A stretch of DNA of 46,019 nt from Candidatus Aminicenantes bacterium UBA2199 (GTDB lineage: Bacteria > Acidobacteriota > Aminicenantia > UBA2199). Positions 14,523 through 21,300 of the stretch are shown here, in pieces. The DNA is taken from positions 1-46,019 of the forward strand of contig DCVB01000069.1 in assembly GCA_002327965.1 (NCBI GenBank). The letters are read 5' to 3'. The position numbers and the translations under genes are program-made. The notes beneath the pieces were generated by a model, which saw nothing but the letters and a program-made list of their open reading frames with translations, was not told the origin of the DNA and searched no databases. Position 1 is the stretch's first letter, and each line of letters begins with the position of its first letter.

Positions 14523-15716
14523 ATGAAACTCTTGGAAAAGGTCAGGGTCCTTGACCTGACCAACGTGCTTTCCGGGCCGTTCTGCACCATGCATCTGGCC
14601 CTGCTCGGCGCCGAGGTGATCAAGATAGAGAACCCGTCCGGCGGCGACCTGGCCCGCAAGCTGGGGAATGTCAACCCGCTCAACCAGCAACTGATGGGGA
14701 CCAGTTTCCTGGCCCAGAACGCCAACAAGAAATCGCTTACCCTGAACCTCAAGTTCGACGAGGCCAAGGAGGTCTTCCGCAAGCTGGTCAAGACCGCCGA
14801 CGTGGTGGTGGAGAATTTCCGCCCCGGGGTGATGGACCGCCTGGGATTCTCTTATGAAAAGCTCGCGGCGATCAACCCGCGGCTGATCTACTGCGCGATC
14901 TCCGGCTTCGGCCAGACCGGGCCCGACGCCTTCAAGCCGGCCTACGACCAGATCATCCAGGGCCTTTCCGGCGTCATGGCCGTCAACGGCGACGAACGGC
15001 TCAACCCGCTGCGGGCCGGCTTCCCGGTCTGCGACACGGTCGGGGGCTTGAACGCCGCTTTTGCCATCATGGCCGCCCTTTATCATCGCGAGCGCAGCAA
15101 CGAGGGGCAGTTCATCGACATCGCCATGCTCGACTCGATCATGCCGCTGATGGGTTGGGTGGCGGCCAACCTGCTCATCGGTGGGCAGCAGCCGGTGCTG
15201 ATGGGCAACGACAACTTCACCGCCGCCCCTTCGGGGACTTTCCGCACCCGGGACGGCTACGTCAACATCGCCGCCAACCAGCAGAAGCAGTGGGAGGACC
15301 TGGCCGACGCCCTGGGCGTGCCCGAGTTGAAGACCGACCCACGCTTCCAGGAGCGCGACACGCGGAAAGCCAACCGCAAGCAGCTCACTCCCCTGCTCGA
15401 GGAGAAACTCACCCAAAAGCCGACCGAGCACTGGGTGGAGGCGCTGAACGACAAGGGGATCCCCAGCGGCGACATCTACACTCTGGAAAAGGCGCTGCTG
15501 CAGCCGCAAAGCGAGCATCGCCAGGTGATCGCCACGGTCAAGGAGGAGGGCATCGGCGATGTCAAACTTTTCAACCTCACCGCCAAGTTCTCCAAGACCC
15601 CGGCGAAGATCGATGCGCCGCCGCCGCGCCTCTCGGCCCATACCGGCGAGATCCTGGGCGCCCTGGGATACAAGGAAGACGAGATCAAGGCAATGAGGGA
15701 AAAGGGCGCGGTCTGA
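14523..15716 (+). CDS. Family III (CaiB/BaiF) CoA transferase
   Basis: 397 residues, usual length. The N-terminus VRVLDLTNVLSGPFCTMHLA with LGAEVIKIENPSGGD, and the central GQFIDIAMLDSIMPL with its predicted catalytic Asp204, are typical of family III CoA transferases. These move CoA between carboxylates through enzyme-bound anhydrides, and include formyl-CoA, succinyl-CoA:hydroxymethylglutarate, citramalate and benzylsuccinate transferases. Beside the HMG-CoA-lyase-like gene, the likely role is to activate a branched or hydroxylated dicarboxylate or tricarboxylate, or to take CoA back from it. Donor and acceptor cannot be read from sequence. AAGGAGGG precedes the ATG. Confidence 0.9.
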   Translation: MKLLEKVRVLDLTNVLSGPFCTMHLALLGAEVIKIENPSGGDLARKLGNVNPLNQQLMGTSFLAQNANKKSLTLNLKFDEAKEVFRKLVKTADVVVENFRPGVMDRLGFSYEKLAAINPRLIYCAISGFGQTGPDAFKPAYDQIIQGLSGVMAVNGDERLNPLRAGFPVCDTVGGLNAAFAIMAALYHRERSNEGQFIDIAMLDSIMPLMGWVAANLLIGGQQPVLMGNDNFTAAPSGTFRTRDGYVNIAANQQKQWEDLADALGVPELKTDPRFQERDTRKANRKQLTPLLEEKLTQKPTEHWVEALNDKGIPSGDIYTLEKALLQPQSEHRQVIATVKEEGIGDVKLFNLTAKFSKTPAKIDAPPPRLSAHTGEILGALGYKEDEIKAMREKGAV

Positions 15717-15743
15717 GCGCCCCCCATATAAGGAGGATATATC

Positions 15744-17036
15744 ATGGGCATGACAATGGTTGAAAAGATACTGGCCAGGGCCAGCGGGCAATCCGCGGTC
15801 AAGGCCGGCGACGTGGTGGAGCCGAAGGTCGACCTGGCCATGTCGCACGAGAACGGGGCGCTGGTGATCAACCAGTTCAACGAGATCTACAAGGATACCG
15901 GGCTCGAGGCCCGGGTGTGGGACCCGTCGAGGATCGCCATCATCTTCGACCACCGCGTGCCGGCCGAGAGCTCGAAAACGGCCGGCAACCAGAAGAAGAT
16001 CCGCGACTTCGTGGCCAGGCAGGGCATCACCAAGTTCCACGATATCCGCGGCGACGGCGGCGGCATCTGCCACCAGATCCTCCCCGAGTTCGGCTATGTG
16101 CGGCCGGGGAAGGTCGTGGTCGGCACCGACAGCCATACCACCAGCCACGGCGCCCTGGGCGCCTTTTCCTTCGGCATTGGCGCCACGGAAATGGCCGCGG
16201 TCTGGGCGCTGGGCAAGGTGCTGAATGTCGAGGTTCCGGGCACCATCAAGGTCGTCTGCGAAGGCAAATTCAAGCGCCATGTCTCGCCCAAGGACCTGAT
16301 CCTGCACCTGGTGGGCAAACTCACCGCCGAAGGGGCCAACTTCAAGGTCATCGAGTTCCACGGACCGGCCATCGAGAGCATGCCGACGTCAGGCCGGCTG
16401 GTGATCTGCAACATGACCGTCGAGGCCGGCGCGACCTCCGGCATCGTACCTCCGGATGCCGAAACGCTGCGCTACCTCAAGGAGGAAGCGGGCGTCACGG
16501 AGGTCCCCGAGCTGTTAGGACCCGACGCGGACGCGGTCTACGACCAAGTAATCACCATCAACGTTTCCAAGCTGCAGCCGCAGATCGCCTGCCCGCACAC
16601 GGTGGACAACGTCAAGCCGATCAAGGCCGTCCTGGGTGTCAAGATCAACCAGATCGTCATCGGCTCCTGCACCAACGGCCGCCTCGACGACCTGGCCATC
16701 GCCGCCAAGATCCTCAAGGGCAAGAAGGTGGCCAAGGGGACGCGCATGCTCATCTTCCCGGCCTCGACCCGCATCTACCTGCAGGCCTTGAAGAAAGGTT
16801 ACGTCGCCGCCTTCATGGAGGCCGGCGCCGTGGTCATGAACTCTGGCTGCGGGCCCTGCCTGGGCGTGCACCAGGGGGCCCTGGCCGACGGCGATGTCGC
16901 CCTGGCCACCACCAACCGCAACTTCAAGGGGCGCATGGGCAATCCCAATGCCGAGGTCTACCTGTGTTCGCCGGCCGTGGCTGCCGCCAGCGCCATCACC
17001 GGCGTCATCACCGATCCCAGGAAAAGAGGAGAGTAA
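15744..17036 (+). CDS. Aconitase-superfamily isomerase, large subunit (LeuC / homoaconitase / dimethylmalate dehydratase type)
   Basis: 430 residues, the length of the archaeal-type two-subunit LeuC/HacA proteins. The active-site and cluster motifs are intact: DIRGDGGGICHQILPE, VVGTDSHTTSHGALGAF, and the three [4Fe-4S] ligands Cys309 (IGSCTNGR), Cys369 and Cys372 (NSGCGPC). It dehydrates and rehydrates a 2-hydroxyacid to move its hydroxyl group. It needs the small swivelling subunit, which starts one base after its stop. Members act on isopropylmalate, citramalate/citraconate, homocitrate or dimethylmalate, so the substrate is not fixed. No leuA-type synthase is present nearby. AGGAGG precedes the ATG. 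Confidence 0.9.
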   Translation: MGMTMVEKILARASGQSAVKAGDVVEPKVDLAMSHENGALVINQFNEIYKDTGLEARVWDPSRIAIIFDHRVPAESSKTAGNQKKIRDFVARQGITKFHDIRGDGGGICHQILPEFGYVRPGKVVVGTDSHTTSHGALGAFSFGIGATEMAAVWALGKVLNVEVPGTIKVVCEGKFKRHVSPKDLILHLVGKLTAEGANFKVIEFHGPAIESMPTSGRLVICNMTVEAGATSGIVPPDAETLRYLKEEAGVTEVPELLGPDADAVYDQVITINVSKLQPQIACPHTVDNVKPIKAVLGVKINQIVIGSCTNGRLDDLAIAAKILKGKKVAKGTRMLIFPASTRIYLQALKKGYVAAFMEAGAVVMNSGCGPCLGVHQGALADGDVALATTNRNFKGRMGNPNAEVYLCSPAVAAASAITGVITDPRKRGE

Positions 17037-17037
17037 C

Positions 17038-17538
17038 ATGGCCAACGTCGTATTCAAGGTAGGAGACGACGTCTCCACCGACATCATCTACCCGGGCCGT
17101 TTCATGGCCACCGTGCTGCCGACCGAGACCCCACAGTACGCCTTCATCGATTATCCCGAATTCAATGCCAGGATAAAGAAGAACGAGTTCCCCAAAGGGA
17201 GCATCATCGTGGCCGGCAAGAACTTCGGCTGTGGTTCCTCGCGCGAGCAGGCCGCCTCGTGCCTGAAGGGGCCCGACTTCGTGGTCGTGGCCCGCAACTT
17301 CTCGCGCATCTTCATGCAGAATGCCATCAACCTCGGCTTGAAGATGGTCATCTGCCCGACGATCGAGGCCAACGAGGGCGACGACCTGGAGATCACGGCC
17401 GAGCAGGTGGTCAACCAGACCTCGGGCAAGAGCTTTCCCTTGATCCCCATGCCCAAGGCGCGGCAGGCGATCATCGATGCCGGCGGGCTGATCCCCTTCA
17501 CCCGCAAGCTGGTGCTCGAGGCCCAGGGCAGGGGCTGA
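17038..17538 (+). CDS. Aconitase-superfamily isomerase, small (LeuD-type) subunit
   Basis: 166 residues from the ATG at 17038, one base after the large-subunit stop, with AAGAGGAGAG upstream in the end of that gene. The swivelling-domain motifs VGDDVSTDIIYPGRF and GKNFGCGSSREQAASCLKG are intact; the latter loop recognises the substrate gamma-carboxylate. It forms the active site together with the LeuC-type subunit. The length fits archaeal-type LeuD/HacB. It is the fifth enzyme-coding gene of the operon. Confidence 0.92.
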   Translation: MANVVFKVGDDVSTDIIYPGRFMATVLPTETPQYAFIDYPEFNARIKKNEFPKGSIIVAGKNFGCGSSREQAASCLKGPDFVVVARNFSRIFMQNAINLGLKMVICPTIEANEGDDLEITAEQVVNQTSGKSFPLIPMPKARQAIIDAGGLIPFTRKLVLEAQGRG

Positions 17539-17543
17539 GTGGG

Positions 17544-18362
17544 TTGGAACTGAATTTCCGCCGGGCGCTGGCCGCCCTGGCCCGGGCGTTTCCGGCTTAC
17601 CTTCCCTATGCCGGCGTTCTGGTATTGGCCGGGCTGCTGGTCCTCCTGGAGTTCGCGATTTTTCTCGTCGTCCTGCGTCTGGCGCTCATCTCGGCGCCTG
17701 TGGCCGCCTGGATCGTCACCGCCGCCATCCTGCTGGCCGGCTGGCTTACGCTGGCGGCCTGGAGGCGCCTGTTTCTCTTCCGCCGCCAAGCGGCCATGCT
17801 CTATCTTTTCTCCGGGGCCGATCCCTGCCGGGCCAAGGCCGCAGTCGGGCAATGGTTTCCCTCGCACTCAACCTGGGCGCGCTGGAACCGGGACCTGCGC
17901 CGGGCGCTTTTCGCACTGAGAAGGGAGGGGGCTCTTAGAGCCGCGCCGACCGCGGGAATCGGCGGCTGGCTGTCGAGCCCGGCCTGCGGCGGCGCCGTCC
18001 TCTCCCTGGCGTTCGCCCGCGGTCATGAGGCGGAAGCGGCGATCCGCGCAGCGCTGGCCCTTTTTTTCAGCTGCGGGGAGCGGACGCGCTCCGCGGCGCG
18101 GAACTGGCTGGGATTCTCCGCCCTGGGCCTGGGGCTCATATTTCTCTCTCTGGCCATTCCCAACTGGTTCTTTTTCCGCGCCGCCGGCGCCCCGGTTGCC
18201 GTCGGCGTCGCACTGGCCGCGGTGATTTCCTGGTACCTGCACCAGGCGTTCGTCGCCCCCCTGGCCCTGGCTGGCGTCAGCGCCGCCCTGCTGGCCGAGA
18301 CCAGCGGCCGCGAGCCCGACCCGGCCCTCTGCGAAAAGATCGCGCCCCTGCTTACTCCCTGA
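17544..18362 (+). CDS. Unrecognised multi-pass membrane protein coupled to the leuCD-type operon
   Basis: About 272 residues if the TTG at 17544 is used; no ATG is available after the upstream stop, and the frame otherwise runs back through the small-subunit gene. Hydrophobic stretches include AGVLVLAGLLVLLEFAIFLV, APVAAWIVTAAILLAGWLTL and LGFSALGLGLIFLSLAIP, then two more near the C-terminus, suggesting four to five membrane helices separated by basic loops. I recognise no family. The start five bases after the preceding stop implies translational coupling, so it may be a transporter or membrane partner for the pathway; that is speculation. Its 3' end overlaps the convergent macroglobulin gene by 11 bp. 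Confidence 0.6.
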   Translation: MELNFRRALAALARAFPAYLPYAGVLVLAGLLVLLEFAIFLVVLRLALISAPVAAWIVTAAILLAGWLTLAAWRRLFLFRRQAAMLYLFSGADPCRAKAAVGQWFPSHSTWARWNRDLRRALFALRREGALRAAPTAGIGGWLSSPACGGAVLSLAFARGHEAEAAIRAALALFFSCGERTRSAARNWLGFSALGLGLIFLSLAIPNWFFFRAAGAPVAVGVALAAVISWYLHQAFVAPLALAGVSAALLAETSGREPDPALCEKIAPLLTP

Positions 18363-21300
18363 CTTCGATCACTTGGATCGCCGTGCGGCCGAAGTACTGC
18401 GGGTGGTACATGCCCTGAGCGACGGCCGGCATCCAGGTGAAGCGGCCCGAGTACATGGCCTTGATGAAATAGACCATGCGTATCCGTCCCTGCAGCATGT
18501 ACGTATAAAAGACCAGGCGGTCGGCGGAGTTCTCCTGTCTTGCCCACGGCGCGTGCCAGGCGTTCTGGTTCTGAGTGTTGAATTCCTTCAGCGATCGGGT
18601 GGTGGAGACGTCCTGGCGCAGCAGCTCGAAGCCGGCGGCCAGCGGCTCGTCGATCACGCCGTAGGGGACTTCCTTGTCGGACTTGACCAATAGTTCCACC
18701 ATGTAGACCTGGCCGCGCTGGAAAGCCTCCGTCTTCTCCCCTTTTTCATTGTAGACGTTGCGCTGGATGTCGATGCCGCGGCTTTTCTTCCCGGCCTTGG
18801 CCAGTTTCCAGGTCAGCTCGCTGGCGACATAGACGGGTTGATCGGCCGTTACCTCGGCCTCGACTTGATGTTTGATGTTTTCCAGTTTTTTGCTCAGGAC
18901 CAGCGTGTCACGGCTGCTCGCGAATTCCCTGGCCGTCTTCTCCCCCAGCAGGACGATCTCGGCCCGGCGCGCCGTCGTCTTTTCAATCTGCCGCAGATAT
19001 TCGTCCATGGCGCCGAGGATCCAGAAGTTGGTCTGGGTCGTGTTCCAGCAATGGGGCTCGGCCTCGAGCAGCCAGTTGACGATCCGATCCGCCAGGACGT
19101 GCCCGTGTTCCACCTCGAGGACGGCCTGCAGCAGCAGCGCCGTGGCGAATCGCGAGGAATAGAAGGGAAAGTCGCGGTGGTAAGCGAACTCGCCGGCATC
19201 GAAGTAGGCGAAATCGGCCTCGACCTGCAGGCTGTTGTTGAACTTGTTCAGCATGGTCTTCAGCAGGTTCGTCTCCATCCCCTGGTTGTGCAGGGCGCGG
19301 TAGAGGAAGACCCGGGCCGGCAGCGGCAGGGCATCCCTTTCCGCGGCCAGCTTTTTCAGTTTCTTCCCGTCGGCCTTCTTGTGCAGGCTGAGGACGAATT
19401 GGAAGAAGCTCTCGCAGGTCTTGTCCAGGCTGGTTCGCTGCAGGTAGGCCGAGAGTTTCTGCACCAGCTGCGGATCGACCTTGTAGTCGCGCTCCCGGGC
19501 CAGGTGCAAGCTCCACAGCACGTACGCGGTCAGGTAGTCCGAGGAATACCGGCCGTCGCGGTAGTAGGAGAGGGCCCCGTCGCTGTTCATGAACTCGGGG
19601 ATGACCTTCAGGAAACCGTTGACCGCCTCGCGTATCTGCCCCTGGTCGAGGCCCAGCTCCAGCCGCTCGGCCAATTGCGGGCTGAGGGCCAGGAAGGGCA
19701 TTATTTTCGAGGTGCGCTGCTCGAGGCATTCGTAGGGGTAGAAGACGAGCTTCTTGGCGATGTTGACCGCCGGCCGCAGCAGCGAGGGGGCAACCTTGAT
19801 GGCGACGGACTGTTGCTCGCCTTCGGCCTGGGGCGCGATCACTTTCCTGACGTTCCTGCCGCTGGCGAAATCGAGCAGGGTCTCGCTGACCAGGCGGTCG
19901 GTCACGGGAAGCTTCTTTTCCAGTCCGTCCTTGTCGGCGGCGCTCAGGGCGAAGAATTCGACCTTGGCCTCGCCGATACTCTCGGCCAGAAACGGGAATT
20001 GGAACAGGCTGTTGCCGCGTGCGTCAAGGGAGCGCTCGATCCGGTCGGCGCCGCGTATCGTGATCCCCAGCGGCCTGGCCAGCAGCGTGACCGGCAGCAT
20101 CAGCGCCGTGCGGTTGCTGAGTTGCACGCCGGCCTGGAACTCGTCACCCTGGCGGGCGAACTCCGGCATGGCCTCGGAAATGAGCAGGTCCTTGCTGACG
20201 ACCAGCTTCCTCTCTGCGCTGCCGAAGCAATCCTCTCCGTAGGCCACGGCCATGACCCGGTAGGTCGACAACTGGTCGGAACTCGTGAAATCGACCGTGG
20301 CGTTTCCTGCTTCATCGGTCTCGACGACCTTGAAGAACAGGACCTCCTTGAAGTCGCTGCGCACGCGGATGCCGGAGAGGTCCGCCCTCCCTGTGATCTC
20401 CATCTCCTCTTTCAGTTCCTGGGCCTTCATCCTTTTCTCGCTGGCCATGGGGGCCGCCGCGATAGCGCCCTCGACCCCGCCCAGCGTCCCGCCCTCGATT
20501 CCAGCATCGACGTCTTCCTGATCCCGGTACTTGTCGGCCGAGGCGGGGATCAGCGCGATATTGAAGGCCTGGCGATCCCGCCCGCCAAAATGGAAGTGCT
20601 TCTGGAGGAAAGGATGGAATCCCCTGGCCTCGGCTTTGACGGCATAGCGGCCGGTTGGCACGTTCGTGAAGGCATAGTATCCCTGTGGACTGGAGGTCGT
20701 GGTCCGCAGTTTCTTGAAGTTCTCGTCCTCGAGGGTCACGGTCGCGCCGGCGAGCGGCGCGGCGTCGGGCTTGAAGACGCGGCCGAAGAGGACGGGGCCA
20801 GCCGGCAAGCCGATGTCCATCATCGGGTGCTCGATGGTCCAATGGTTGAAGTGCTTGGAGTAATGGTTGCGCAGGATGCCCCGGCCCAGCGGCGTATCAT
20901 AGTAGAAGCGCTGCAGCGGGTCGGGGGTCTGGTAGTCCTGCAAAGAAAGGTTCCCCTCGTCCACGGCGTAGACGAACAGCTTCGCCCTGGCTCCCCGCCC
21001 CTGGGCGGCGCGCACCCGGACTTGGACTTTCGCCTTGCTGGCCGGCTTGATCTCGTCGGCACATTCGAGGTCGATCTTCAAGCTTTTTCCTTCGCCCCTG
21101 ACCTGAAAATCCTTGGATGTCTCCTCGGAGATATTGTTTTCGTACATGGCGACGACACCGACGCGGATGGCTGGAAAGTACTCCTTCCTGACCGGGATGT
21201 CGAGCGGCGTCATCTTCTGGAGGGGGATGACCCAGGAGTCGAGGACCACGCCCCGTTCGACGGTCACCAGCGCCTGTCCCGGCCTCTGTGAGCGGATGAA

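Noticed and set aside
12350..14791. An 813-codon minus-strand frame opposite the dehydrogenase and lyase genes
   Set aside because: It is antisense to conserved enzymes in codon-biased DNA; no ribosome binding site, signal or domain supports it.
14493..16361. A 622-codon minus-strand frame opposite the CoA transferase and LeuC-type genes
   Set aside because: Shadow of strongly conserved genes, with His/Asp/Gly-rich low-information sequence.
18838..21291. An 817-codon plus-strand frame opposite the macroglobulin gene
   Set aside because: Antisense to a recognised protein with an intact thioester motif; composition typical of a shadow frame.
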